NCBI RefSeq assembly: GCF_014202315.1
Contig: NZ_JACHGN010000039.1
Coordinates: forward strand, 1 to 57,693
DNA: 57,693 bases
Direction of reading: 5' to 3'
Origin: Thermocatellispora tengchongensis
GTDB lineage: Bacteria > Actinomycetota > Actinomycetes > Streptosporangiales > Streptosporangiaceae
The position numbers were made by a program, and so were the translations under genes. Below are positions 41,376-57,693 of this stretch, piece by piece (the stretch's first letter is position 1; each line of letters begins with the position of its first letter). The notes under the pieces were generated by a model that had not been told where the DNA came from, did no database searches, and worked only from the letters and a program-made list of their open reading frames with translations.

Positions 41376-43951
41376 TGAAGGTCCCGCTGAGCTGGCTGCG
41401 GGAGTACGTCGACCTTCCCGCGGTCACCGCCCACGAGGTGGCCGACAAGCTCACGGCCGCCGGCCTGAAGCTGGAGTCGATCACCTCCCACGGGCATGAG
41501 ATCAAGAACGTCGTGGTGGGTGAGGTCCTCGACATCGAGGAGCTCACCGAGTTCAAAAAGCCCATCCGCTACTGCCAGGTGGAGGTGGGCGAGGCCGCGC
41601 CGCGCGGCATCGTGTGCGGGGCGACCAACTTCTCGGTGGGCGACCGGGTTCCGGTCGCGCTGCCCGGCGCGGTGCTGCCCGGCGGGTTCGAGATCGGCGC
41701 CCGCAAGACGTACGGGCGGGTCTCCGACGGCATGATCTGCTCGGAGGCCGAGCTGGGCATCGCCGACTCCTCGCCCGGCATCCTGGTGCTGGAGCCCGGC
41801 GCGCCCATCGGCGCCGACATCGTGGAGCTGCTCCAGCTCCGCGACGACGTCATCGAGCTGGAGATCACCCCCGACCGCGGCTACGCCCTGTCCATCCGGG
41901 GCGTGGCGCGCGAGGCGGCCATCGCGTTCGGCGTGCCGTTCCGCGACCCGGCCGACCTCGACCTGCCCGACACCGCCGAGGCCGCCTACCCGGCCTCCAT
42001 CGGCGACCCGAGCGCGTGCGACCGGTTCGTGCTGCGCGAGGTCGGCGGGTTCGACCCGGCCGCGCCCAGCCCGCTGTGGATGCGGGTGCGCCTGCTTCGC
42101 GCGGGCATGCGCCCGGTCTCGCTCGCCGTGGACGTGACCAACTACGTCATGCTGGAGCTGGGCCAGCCCCTGCACGCCTTCGACCGCACCAAGCTGACCG
42201 GCGAGATCGTCGTACGCCGTGCGCGCGCGGGCGAGACGCTGGAGACCCTGGACCACGTCGTGCGCAAGCTCCACCCCGACGACATCCTGATCACCGACGG
42301 GTCGGGCCCGATCTCGATGGCCGGCACCATGGGCGGCCTGGCCACCGAGATCTCCGGCAGCTCCACCGAGCTGGTGATCGAGGCGGCCCACTTCTCCGCC
42401 ACCGGGACGGCCCGCATGTCCCGGCGGCACAACCTGGTCAGCGAGGCGTCCAAGCGGTTCGAACGCGGCGTCGATCGCGAGCTGCCGCTGTACGCCTCCT
42501 GGCGGGCGGTCAAGCTGCTGGTCGAGCTGGGCGGCGGCACCGCCGCGCCGGGGGTCACCCACGCCGCGATCGAGGTCGATCCGGTGCGGATCACGATCCC
42601 CGCCGACCACCCCGACCGCGTCGCCGGCATGGCGTACGGCCGCGAGGTCGTGATCCGCCATCTGGAGCAGGTCGGCTGCACCGTCACCGCGACCGAGCCG
42701 GCGGCGGCCACGGCGGGCGGCGCGTCCGCCTCGGGCGCCGCGGCCACCGGCGTGGTCTCCGGCGGCGACCTCGGCGACGCGCTGGACGTCACCGAGGGCG
42801 CCACCGACCTGATCACGGTCACGCCGCCGACCTGGCGTCCCGACCTGACCGACCCCAACGACCTGGCCGAGGAGGTCATCCGGCTCGTCGGCTACGACCG
42901 GCTGCCCTCGGTGCTGCCGGCCGCGCCCGCGGGCGGCGGCCTGACCGAGGGCCAGCGGCTGCGCCGCCGGGTGGGCCGGGCCCTGGCCGCGGCCGGGTAC
43001 GTCGAGGTGCTGTCCTATCCGTTCCTCGGCGAGCGCGACTTCGACAACCTGCAACTGCCGGCCGGCGACCCGCGCCGCGTGGCGACCAGGCTGGCGAACC
43101 CGCTCAGCGAGGACGAGCCGCTGATGCGCACCACGCTGCTGCCCGGACTGCTCAAGACGCTGGTGCGCAACGTGGGCCGCGGATTCTCCGACGTCGCGCT
43201 GTTCGAGGTCGGCGCCGTCTACCGGCCCGAGCCCGGGGCGCCGGAGAAGGCCCCGGTGCTCCCGGTCAGCCGCCGGCCCAGGCCCGAGGAGCTGGCCTCG
43301 GTCGAGGCCGCGCTGCCCGCGCAGCCGCTGCGGGTCGCGGTGGTGCTGACGGGCGAGCGCGAGCGCTCGGGCTGGTGGGGCGGCGGCCGCGCGGCCGGCT
43401 GGGCCGACGCGATCGAGGCGGCCCGCACCGTGGTCCGCGAGGCCAGGCTCGTCCCGGTCGTCTCGGCCGACGCCCACGAGCCGTGGCACCCGGGCCGCTG
43501 CGCCGCGATCCACGTCGGCGACGAGCTGATCGGGCACGCGGGCGAGCTGCACCCGCGCGTGATCGAGGCGTACGGCCTGCCGCCGCGCACCTGCGCGATG
43601 GAGATCGAGCTCACCCGCCTGGAGCGCGGCCTCCCGGGCCCGGTCCAGACCCCGGCGATCTCGTCCTACCCGGTCGCCACCCAGGACGTCGCCCTGGTCG
43701 TCCCCGCCGCCACCCCCGTGGCGACGGTCGAGCAGGCCCTGCGCGAGGGCGCCGGCGAGCTGCTGGAGTCGATCCGGCTGTTCGACGTCTACACCGGCGC
43801 CCAGGTGGGCGAGGGCAACAAGTCCCTGGCCTACTCCCTGCGCTTCCGCGCCCCCGACCGCACCCTGACGGTCGAGGAGACCACCGCGGCCCGCGACGCC
43901 GCCGTCTCCCTGGCGACGGAACGCCTGGGCGCCCAGCTCCGCGGCGCCTGA
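41375..43951 (+). CDS. pheT: Phenylalanine-tRNA ligase beta subunit
   Basis: Beta subunit of PheRS, 858 residues, with the editing site that clears Tyr-tRNA-Phe. It starts [21 protein letters not shown], followed by a tRNA-binding OB domain ([12 protein letters not shown]), a B3/B4 editing region, B5 ([16 protein letters not shown]) and a C-terminal anticodon-like FDX-ACB domain ([14 protein letters not shown]). A stretch of roughly 30-40 residues of Ala/Gly/Ser/Thr at about 445-480, inside the B5 region, is an insertion that lengthens the protein over typical 800-residue homologues. ATG at 41375 has GGAGG 4 nt upstream within the pheS end. Confidence 0.95.
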
Positions 43952-43959
43952 GACACCGA

Positions 43960-43990
43960 AGGGCCGGTACGCACGCGGCGTACCGGCCCT
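43960..43990 (+). terminator. Terminator after pheT
   Basis: AGGGCCGGTACGC (43960-43972) pairs perfectly with GCGTACCGGCCCT (43978-43990) around a 5-nt loop, 8 bases after the stop. Confidence 0.85.
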
Positions 43991-44002
43991 GTCGCGCCTT
44001 CT

Positions 44003-44090
44003 AGATCTCGAAGATGCCCTTCAGATCGATGTCGATCGTGAACGGCACGTTGAGGATGAGCGAGTCGCACAGCGTAGCAACCGGTGGATC
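44003..44090 (-). other. In-frame 28-codon open stretch beyond the MFS stop codon
   Basis: Immediately after the TAA of the minus-strand MFS gene, the same frame stays open to a TAG at 44003-44005 and reads DPPVATLCDSLILNVPFT then IDIDLKGIFEI. This hydrophobic beta-like ending looks more protein-like than the GC-noise frames elsewhere, and the DNA is less GC-rich. There is no start codon of its own. It may be a gene remnant, a readthrough extension or chance. Confidence 0.3.
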
Positions 44091-45398
44091 TTACGGAGTG
44101 GCGTTCGCGGTGCGGCGTTCGCGTTCGGCTTGGGCGTGTTCGTCGGTGCGGGCGTCGTAGCGGCGGAAGCGGGGCAGGGCGGCGGCCAGGCCCCAGACGG
44201 CGGTGACGCACAGCAGGCCGCCCGCGCCCAGGGAGAAGCGGGTGCCGCCGAGGTCGGCCATGAGGCCGGCGCGGGTGTTGCCCAGCATGGGGCCCGAGGA
44301 GTACGACAGCAGCTCGATGCCGGCCAGACGGCCGCGTAGTTCGTCGGGGATGGTCTGGTTCCAGATGGTGGCGCGGAAGAGGCCGCTGATCATGTCGGCG
44401 GCGCCCGCGACCACCAGGCAGGCGAAGACGCCCCAGAAGGCGGGTGAGAGGGCGGCCACGGCCACGGCGGCGCCCCAGGCGGCGGCGGCCACGATCACGC
44501 CCATGCCGTGGCGGTGCACCCGCCGGGTCCAGCCCGAGGTGAGCGAGGCCAGCAGGGCGCCGATCGCCGAGGAGGAGTACAGCAGGCCCAGCGCCTCGGG
44601 CGTGCCGAACTCGTCGGCGAGGAACGGGTACAGGGCGGTGGTCATGGCGAAGAACATCGCGGCCATGTCCACCAGGTAGGTGCCCATCAGGTCCGGGCGG
44701 CGCACGGCGTAGCGCACGCCCTCGGCCAGGGTGCGCAGCGAGGCGGGGGCGGCGTCCTCGCGCGGCGGCACCGCGCGCACCCGGAGCAGCAGCGCCAGCG
44801 ACACCAGGTAGGTGACCAGGTCGATCCCGTACGTCGTCGCCGGCCCGTAGGCGGCCACGATCAGGCCGGCCAGGGCGGGGCCGGCGATGGCGCCCAGGTT
44901 CCACCGGAAGGAGATCAGCGCCGCCGCGGCGGTGAGCTGGTCGTGCCGGACCACTCGGGGCACCATGGCGTCCAGGCTGGGCCGCTGGAGGCTGTCCAGA
45001 CCGGCCATGAGCGCGCCGACGACGTACAGGACCCACACCTGGGGGTTCGGGAGCAGCGCGTTGAGCAGCAGCAGGGCCGACATCAGCGCCAGGCCCGCCT
45101 CGCACAGCAGCACCACGCGGCGCCGGTCGAGGGCGTCGGCGATGGCCCCGCCCCACAGCCCGCACAGCACCATCGGGACGAACTCCGCCAGGCTCACCAG
45201 CCCCACCGCGACGTACGAGCCGGTGAGCTGCTTCATCTGCAGCGGCACCGTGACGTAGGTGAGGAAGCTGCCGAACATGGTGATGACGCCCGAGCCCATC
45301 AGGAGCCGGAAGTCGCGGGAGTCGCGCAGCGGGCTCAGGTCCATGTGCAGGTGACGCCACGGCCCGCCGCGCTCCCGTTCGGATTCGTCGCCGGTCAC
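44091..45398 (-). CDS. MFS transporter, EntS/MFS_3-like exporter
   Basis: Integral membrane exporter of 435 residues with about 11-12 predicted helices. Motif GGAIADALDRRRVVLL after helix 2 is the MFS loop motif, and FRWNLGAIAGPALAGL and PDELRGRLAGIELL resemble the EntS (enterobactin exporter) branch. The substrate is unknown; a siderophore or drug is plausible by family only. GTG at 45398. It is the last gene of a three-gene minus-strand block with a SnoaL-like protein and an acyl-CoA ligase, inserted between pheT and argC. The next gene on this strand ends 49 bases upstream. Confidence 0.88.
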   Translation of the reverse strand: MTGDESERERGGPWRHLHMDLSPLRDSRDFRLLMGSGVITMFGSFLTYVTVPLQMKQLTGSYVAVGLVSLAEFVPMVLCGLWGGAIADALDRRRVVLLCEAGLALMSALLLLNALLPNPQVWVLYVVGALMAGLDSLQRPSLDAMVPRVVRHDQLTAAAALISFRWNLGAIAGPALAGLIVAAYGPATTYGIDLVTYLVSLALLLRVRAVPPREDAAPASLRTLAEGVRYAVRRPDLMGTYLVDMAAMFFAMTTALYPFLADEFGTPEALGLLYSSSAIGALLASLTSGWTRRVHRHGMGVIVAAAAWGAAVAVAALSPAFWGVFACLVVAGAADMISGLFRATIWNQTIPDELRGRLAGIELLSYSSGPMLGNTRAGLMADLGGTRFSLGAGGLLCVTAVWGLAAALPRFRRYDARTDEHAQAERERRTANATP

Positions 45399-45447
45399 GC
45401 TTGGAGAGTCTGTTTCAGGCGTGGCCGGCGGCGCAATCGATTTACCG

Positions 45448-45810
45448 TCAGCCCGGCACCTTGTCCAGGAAGCCGAGCACCCGTGCGATCCGGCCGTCCT
45501 CGGCCAGCTCGGCCACGTCGAAGCCCTCTGCCAGCGGCTCGCCGCCGGCCGGGCCCAGGCCCCAGGTGAAGCGGACGAGGCGGCCGTGGCCGTCGAGCAG
45601 GCTCCCCGGGGTGAAGACGAACCCGGGGAACCGCTCGTGCACGGCGCCGATCACCGCGCCGATGGCGTCGTGGCCGCGCACGTCGGCCAGCGGGTCGGTG
45701 TAGGAGCCGTCCTCGGTCCACAGCCCGGCGACGGCCTTGGCGCGGGTCTCGGCGTCGGTCTCGTTCCAGGTGGCGATGTAGCGCTCGACGAGCGCGGCGT
45801 AGTCGGTCAT
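45448..45810 (-). CDS. SnoaL-like / NTF2-fold domain protein
   Basis: Protein of 120 residues with the NTF2-like alpha+beta barrel pattern: MTDYAALVERYIATWNETDAETRAKAVAGLWTEDGSY at the start, then DPLADVRGHDAIGAVI and a WGLGPAGGEP strand. Such proteins include polyketide cyclases, isomerases and many with no known activity. There is no visible catalytic signature that decides between them. It lies between the MFS exporter and the acyl-CoA ligase on the same strand, with gaps of 49 and 60 bases. Confidence 0.8.
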   Translation of the reverse strand: MTDYAALVERYIATWNETDAETRAKAVAGLWTEDGSYTDPLADVRGHDAIGAVIGAVHERFPGFVFTPGSLLDGHGRLVRFTWGLGPAGGEPLAEGFDVAELAEDGRIARVLGFLDKVPG

Positions 45811-45870
45811 GGGACCACCGTGTCACCGCGACCGGGGGCGGGGCGATTACGCCGCGGGTAATGCGGGCGG

Positions 45871-47550
45871 CTACAGGCCGAGGATCTCGCGGCGCAGGTG
45901 GGTCTTGAGGATCTTGCCGCCGGGGTTGCGGGGCAGGTCGGCGTCGCGGAACCAGACGTGCGTGGGGATCTTGAAGGTGGCGATGCGCTCCTTGAGGAAC
46001 CCGGTCAGGTCCGCCTCGGTGACCCGGGCGCCGGGCTTGAGCCGGATGACCGCGCCGACCTCCTCGCCCAGCTCGTCGTGCGGGATGCCGATCACGGCGG
46101 CGTCGTCCACGGCCGGGTGCTCGAACAGGGCGGCCTCGACCTCGGCGCAGTAGACGTTCTCGCCGCCGCGGATGACCATGTCCTTGGCCCGGTCCACGAT
46201 GTAGACGAAGCCCTCCTCGTCCACCCGGGCGAGGTCGCCGGTGTGCAGCCAGCCGTCCACGAAGGTCTCGGCGGTGGCGTCGGGGCGGTTCCAGTAGCCG
46301 GCGATCACGGCGGAGCCGCGTACGCACAGCTCGCCGACCTCGCCGACCGGCACCTCGTTGCCGAGCGGGTCGGAGATGCGCACGTCGATGACCGCGACCG
46401 GATGGCCGATGCTGTCGGGCTTGTCCAGATAGGAGCGGCCCGTGTTGTTGATGATCAGCGCGGTGGTCTCGGTCATGCCGTAGCCGTTGGACGGCGCCCG
46501 TCCGGGCAGCTCGGAGGTGATGCGCTCCAGCAGCTTCGGCGGGGCGGGCGCGCCGCCGTACCCGAGCGAGCCGAGGCTGGAGATGTCGTGCTTGCCGATG
46601 TCGGGGTGCGACAGGAGCTGCCAGGCGTTGGTGGGCACGCCGACCAGCCCCGTGACCTTCTCCCGCTCGATCAGGCGCAGCGCCACGCCCGGGTCCCACT
46701 TGTACATCAGCACGATCGTGGCCCCGCTGAACAGCGAGGTGATCATGGTGGCGAAGCAGCCGGTCACGTGGAACAGCGGCACGGTCAGCAGCGACACCCG
46801 GCGCTCGCCGCTTGCCTGCGCCGGGTCCTTGCCGGCCAGCATCGCCCCGCGCATCAGCGAGTACGCCACCGTCATCGGCGCCTGCCCGAGGTTGCGGTGG
46901 GTGCCCAGGGCGCCCTTGGGCCTGCCGGTGGTGCCGGAGGTGTAGAAGATCGTCGCCGGGTCCTCCGGGTCCAGCTCGACGGCGGGCGGCGCGGAGCCGG
47001 GCCCGGCGTCGGCGATCAGGTCCGCCAGCAGCGCGGCCCCTTCCGGCGGCTCGCCGCCGGGCCGGGTGACGATCAGCCTGGCGTCGTACGAAGCGGCGGC
47101 CAGCCGGTCGGCCCGCTCGCCGTCGGCGATGAGCACCTTGGCCCCGGAGTCGGCCAGGCCGAACTCCAGCTCCTGCCGGGTCCACCAGGCGTTCAGCGGC
47201 ACGGCGATGGCGCCCGCGGCCAGGATCGCGGAGAAGGAGACGACCCACTCGGGGTAGTTGCGCATGGCCAGGGCCACCCGGTCGCCCTTGGCCACGCCGT
47301 AGTCGCGCACCAGGACGGTGGCCAGCGCCGAGGCGCGCCGGTAGTGCTCCTCGAAGGACAGGCGCTCGTCCTCGTAGATGAGGAAGTCGCGCTCGCCGTA
47401 GCCGCGGCTGGCGTCCAGCAGGGCCCGGAAGTGACCGGGCGCGTGCTTCCAGGTGCGGATCGTGGTCCCCCGGATCTCCACCTCGTCCATCTCGAAGAGC
47501 TGGCCCGGCGCGGTGAGCTGGGCGCGGACCTGTTCGTGGGTGAGTGTCAT
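45871..47550 (-). CDS. AMP-forming acyl-CoA synthetase (FadD-like)
   Basis: ANL-superfamily ligase of 559 residues that activates a carboxylic acid as acyl-adenylate and then acyl-CoA. ATP loop FYTSGTTGRPKGALGTHRNL, adenine motif NGYGMTETTALIIN, GWLHTGDLARVDEEGFVYIVDRAKDMVIRGGENVYCAEVE hinge and the catalytic Lys in NPGGKILKTHLRR are intact. Acid specificity cannot be read by eye. ATG at 47550. It is the first gene of the minus-strand accessory block and is divergent from argC across a 253-base gap. Confidence 0.92.
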   Translation of the reverse strand: MTLTHEQVRAQLTAPGQLFEMDEVEIRGTTIRTWKHAPGHFRALLDASRGYGERDFLIYEDERLSFEEHYRRASALATVLVRDYGVAKGDRVALAMRNYPEWVVSFSAILAAGAIAVPLNAWWTRQELEFGLADSGAKVLIADGERADRLAAASYDARLIVTRPGGEPPEGAALLADLIADAGPGSAPPAVELDPEDPATIFYTSGTTGRPKGALGTHRNLGQAPMTVAYSLMRGAMLAGKDPAQASGERRVSLLTVPLFHVTGCFATMITSLFSGATIVLMYKWDPGVALRLIEREKVTGLVGVPTNAWQLLSHPDIGKHDISSLGSLGYGGAPAPPKLLERITSELPGRAPSNGYGMTETTALIINNTGRSYLDKPDSIGHPVAVIDVRISDPLGNEVPVGEVGELCVRGSAVIAGYWNRPDATAETFVDGWLHTGDLARVDEEGFVYIVDRAKDMVIRGGENVYCAEVEAALFEHPAVDDAAVIGIPHDELGEEVGAVIRLKPGARVTEADLTGFLKERIATFKIPTHVWFRDADLPRNPGGKILKTHLRREILGL

Positions 47551-47717
47551 GCGTGCGACTCCCGGCCGTCATGAGCGTGGAACGGTGTGCGTGACGTCAG
47601 CGTACCGACCGGTATGTATGGAGAACAGAGGGAAGTTCGGTTCGCTCGCCACGCGCCCGACATATGCCCGTCATCTGCCCGACATCGCCCGTGCGGCGTC
47701 CATCATGCGAGATCGTC

Positions 47718-47746
47718 TTGCATGGCCATGCTCGCCGATGCATAAT
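47718..47746 (+). promoter_or_regulatory. Predicted argC promoter
   Basis: TTGCAT (47718-47723), 17-nt spacer, CATAAT (47741-47746). A perfect 12-bp palindrome GCATGGCCATGC (47720-47731) overlaps the -35 region and could be a second regulator site. No better pair is seen between the acyl-CoA ligase and argC. Confidence 0.5.
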
Positions 47747-47757
47747 CCTTGGGAAAG

Positions 47758-47775
47758 CATGCAGTACACTGCATG
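47758..47775 (+). promoter_or_regulatory. ARG-box-like operator upstream of argC
   Basis: CATGCAGT-AC-ACTGCATG is a perfect 18-bp inverted repeat, the size and symmetry of an ArgR operator. It lies just downstream of the predicted argC promoter and about 30 bases before the argC start. The argR gene is the last member of this operon, so arginine-dependent autorepression is the expected circuit. The sequence departs from the E. coli consensus but Streptomyces-type boxes do too. Confidence 0.65.
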
Positions 47776-47776
47776 A

Positions 47777-55744
<7,968 letters not shown>

Positions 55745-55867
55745 TCTTGACTCCGGTTTCGAGTGGCGGAGGCGGCCCGGAATCGGGCAGGCTGTGATGC
55801 GTCAGACACGCCGGGCGCGCAGGGCGCCCGCCGTCTTCCTTTCCACACACAGCAGAAAGCAAGGACC

Positions 55868-57139
55868 GTGACCGACATCCTCGATGAGCTCCAGTGGCGC
55901 GACGTGCTCGCGCAGTCCACCGACGCCGACGCCCTCCGCGCGGCGCTCGCCGAGGGCCCGATCACGGTCTATGCGGGCTTCGATCCCACTGCGCAGTCGC
56001 TGCACGCCGGCAACCTCGCCACGCTGCTGATCCTCACCCGCTTCCAGCGCGCCGGACACCGCCCGATCGGCCTGGTCGGCGGCGCGACCGGCCTCATCGG
56101 CGACCCGAGCGGGCGCAGCACCGAGCGGGCGCTGAACTCCACCGAGGTCGTGGCCGACTGGGTGGCCCGCATCCGGGCGCAGGTGGAGAAGTTCCTCGAC
56201 TTCACCCCCGGCCCCACGGGGGCCACGCTGGTCAGCAACCTCGACTGGACCGGCCAGATGACCGCGATCGACTTCCTGCGCGACATCGGCAAGCACTTCC
56301 CGATCAACCGCATGCTCGCCCGCGAGTCGGTGGCCGCCAGGCTCGGCGGCGAAGGGCTCAGCTACACCGAGTTCAGCTACCAGATCCTGCAGGCCAACGA
56401 CTACCTGGAGCTCTACCGCCGCCACGGCTGCACCCTCCAGGTCGGCGGCAGCGACCAGTGGGGCAACATCACCGCCGGCGTCGACCTGATCCGCCGGGTC
56501 GAGGGCGTCCACGTGCACGGGGTGACCGGCAAGCTGATCACCAAGGCCGACGGCACCAAGTTCGGCAAGACCGCCGGCGGCGCGATCTGGCTGGACCCGA
56601 CGCTGACCTCGCCGTACGCGTTCTACCAGTACTGGCTGAACGCCGACGACCGCGACGTGATCCGGTTCCTGAAGGTGTTCACCTTCCGCGAGCGCGAGGA
56701 CATCGAGGCGCTGGAGAAGTCGCTGGCCGACCGCCCGGCCGCCCGCGAGGCGCAGCGCGCCCTGGCGGAGGACGTGACCACGCTGGTGCACGGCGCCGAC
56801 GAGCTGGCCCGCGTGGTCGCCGCGTCCCGCGCCCTGTTCGGCCAGGGCTCGCTGGAGGAACTCGACGAGAGCACCCTGACGGCGGCGCTGGCGGAGGTGC
56901 CCAAGGCGACCGTGCCGGCGCTCGGCGCGCCGTACATCGACCTGCTCGCCGAGAGCGGGCTGGTGGAGTCCAAGTCCGCGGCCCGCCGCACGGTCAAGGA
57001 GGGCGGCGCGTACCTCAACAACGTCAAGGTGACGGACGAGGCGTACGTCCCGGGCCCGGAGGACCTGCTGCACGGCCGGTTCCTGGTCCTGCGCCGCGGC
57101 AAGCGCTCGGTGGGCGGCGTCGAGGTGGCGCCGGCCTGA
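55868..57139 (+). CDS. tyrS: Tyrosine-tRNA ligase
   Basis: Class I synthetase of the TyrRS-S bacterial type, 423 residues. The HIGH-like motif is in [16 protein letters not shown], the tyrosine/ATP region is [13 protein letters not shown] and [20 protein letters not shown], and the KMSKS equivalent is [12 protein letters not shown]-terminal S4 RNA-binding domain follows ([27 protein letters not shown]). GTG at 55868 gives the family start [12 protein letters not shown]; a longer frame to 55763 is not conserved. The AAGGA is close (2 nt). The stop codon lies in the first copy of a 10-bp tandem repeat. Confidence 0.96.
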   Translation: MTDILDELQWRDVLAQSTDADALRAALAEGPITVYAGFDPTAQSLHAGNLATLLILTRFQRAGHRPIGLVGGATGLIGDPSGRSTERALNSTEVVADWVARIRAQVEKFLDFTPGPTGATLVSNLDWTGQMTAIDFLRDIGKHFPINRMLARESVAARLGGEGLSYTEFSYQILQANDYLELYRRHGCTLQVGGSDQWGNITAGVDLIRRVEGVHVHGVTGKLITKADGTKFGKTAGGAIWLDPTLTSPYAFYQYWLNADDRDVIRFLKVFTFREREDIEALEKSLADRPAAREAQRALAEDVTTLVHGADELARVVAASRALFGQGSLEELDESTLTAALAEVPKATVPALGAPYIDLLAESGLVESKSAARRTVKEGGAYLNNVKVTDEAYVPGPEDLLHGRFLVLRRGKRSVGGVEVAPA

Positions 57140-57180
57140 CACTGCCTGACACCGCCTGACATGGCCTGACATGCCCTGAG
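57131..57180. repeat. Five copies of a 10-bp repeat at the tyrS end
   Basis: Successive 10-mers ccggcctgac, actgcctgac, accgcctgac, atggcctgac and atgccctgag run from 57131 to 57180. The first includes the tyrS stop codon. This is a short slippage-prone array. Confidence 0.85.
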
Positions 57181-57196
57181 CAGGCACGACACGAAC

Positions 57197-57230
57197 GGCG
57201 CCTCCGGCGGGGAATACCGCCGGAGGCGCC
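57197..57230 (+). terminator. Terminator after tyrS
   Basis: GGCGCCTCCGGCGG (57197-57210) pairs perfectly with CCGCCGGAGGCGCC (57217-57230) around a 6-nt loop. It insulates the rRNA promoters from tyrS. Confidence 0.9.
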
Positions 57231-57268
57231 CGCGTTGTGACATCCTGACAGTGCGGGAGGAGCCCGAT

Positions 57269-57297
57269 TTGACGGGCCTCCGATCGCGACCTAATCT
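57269..57297 (+). promoter_or_regulatory. Predicted rRNA operon promoter P1
   Basis: TTGACG (57269-57274), 17-nt spacer, TAATCT (57292-57297). A near-consensus housekeeping sigma promoter, first of three upstream of the rRNA leader. Confidence 0.75.
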
Positions 57298-57439
57298 TTC
57301 ATCTCGCCCCGGGAGCGAGCCGGACGCCGGTCAGGCGGACGGGCCCCAGGGCGACACCCTTCGAGCCTGCTGCCGGCCACATCGTCACGGTGTCGGCCGG
57401 GGCCGTCGGCGCGCCCAACGACCGAGAAAATCGGTTGAT

Positions 57440-57468
57440 TTGGCGTAACCCGGCTGGCACGGTAAGTT
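57440..57468 (+). promoter_or_regulatory. Predicted rRNA operon promoter P2
   Basis: TTGGCG (57440-57445), 17-nt spacer, TAAGTT (57463-57468). Upstream there is an A-rich stretch (gagaaaatc) that could serve as an UP-like element. Confidence 0.6.
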
Positions 57469-57521
57469 CAGAGGGTTGCCCTGGAGACAGGGCGCGGGAG
57501 CGCTCCGCGACTCGGCCGAAC

Positions 57522-57551
57522 TTGACCGGGTCTGGACGCACCTGATAGGAT
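57522..57551 (+). promoter_or_regulatory. Predicted rRNA operon promoter P3
   Basis: TTGACC (57522-57527), 18-nt spacer, TAGGAT (57546-57551). This is the typical form of a streptomycete rRNA promoter and the closest to the leader. Confidence 0.75.
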
Positions 57552-57621
57552 TGACAAGCGGAAGTAACGCCCTGGAGGGCTCGCGGGAGATCGTCTCGCG
57601 GGGCCGCAGAGCACGCGTCCG

Positions 57622-57650
57622 TTTCTTGAGAACTCAACAGTGTGCTAAAA
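57622..57650 (+). ncRNA. Conserved 5' leader element of an rRNA operon
   Basis: The segment with ttcttgagaactcaacag and tgtgctaaaa is the highly conserved actinobacterial sequence in the pre-16S leader, associated with antitermination and RNase III processing. The 16S gene itself is not reached: no 16S 5' sequence appears before the window ends at 57693. The operon is therefore present only as promoters and leader. Confidence 0.85.
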
Positions 57651-57693
57651 GCCAGTGCATGATGCACAACCCCGTCCCCCGCGGGTTCGTGGG

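Noticed and set aside
57551-57556. TTGACA as a fourth rRNA promoter -35
   Set aside because: It is a perfect hexamer but no -10-like sequence occurs 16-19 bases downstream. It overlaps the P3 -10 region.

Overview
The window is a high-GC actinobacterial chromosome segment with many GTG and TTG starts, GGAGG-type ribosome binding sites, and long perfect GC hairpins between genes. Gene content and order fit a filamentous actinomycete near Streptosporangiales or Streptomycetales. I cannot name the genus from sequence alone. Nearly all of it is conserved housekeeping; I see no phage, IS element, CRISPR array, tRNA gene or obvious new multi-gene system.

Layout. 0.3-8 kb: a DUF3048 lipoprotein, pdxS, a secreted PhoD phosphatase, pdxT (PLP synthesis), yebC and an Eis-like acetyltransferase. 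7.5-10 kb: ruvCAB (Holliday junctions). 10-16.6 kb: yajC-secD-secF (export), apt and rel (purine salvage and ppGpp). 16.6-17.8 kb: a gene-free, G-rich repeat region. 17.8-26.3 kb: a DUF349 protein and two cyclophilins on the minus strand, interleaved with an MBL hydrolase-hisS-aspS operon and a P450. 26.4-31.8 kb: DUF2231, rarA, DUF948, a small membrane protein and alaS. 31.8-33.4 kb: a second gene-free region. 33.4-36.3 kb: ruvX, mltG and aroE, with a low-GC remnant of an mltG tail before mltG. 36.6-38.9 kb: infC (ATC start), rpmI, rplT and a SpoU methyltransferase. 38.9-44 kb: a soluble PAS histidine kinase, then pheS-pheT. 44-47.6 kb: an accessory minus-strand block (MFS exporter, SnoaL-like protein, acyl-CoA ligase). 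47.8-55 kb: argCJBDFR as one run of 4-nt overlaps behind an ARG-box-like operator, then argH. 55-57.1 kb: mpg and tyrS. 57.2 kb to the end: three tandem promoters and the conserved leader of an rRNA operon whose 16S gene lies beyond the window.

The most useful second-look items are the mltG-tail remnant of about 49% GC at 34.04 kb, the two gene-free tracts, the repeat and inverted-repeat module upstream of pdxS, the large hairpin after rplT, the non-discriminating signature in AspRS, the ATC start of infC, the 18-bp inverted repeat before argC and the rRNA promoter array. Start codons were chosen by Shine-Dalgarno spacing and family N-termini and differ in several cases from the longest possible reading frame.
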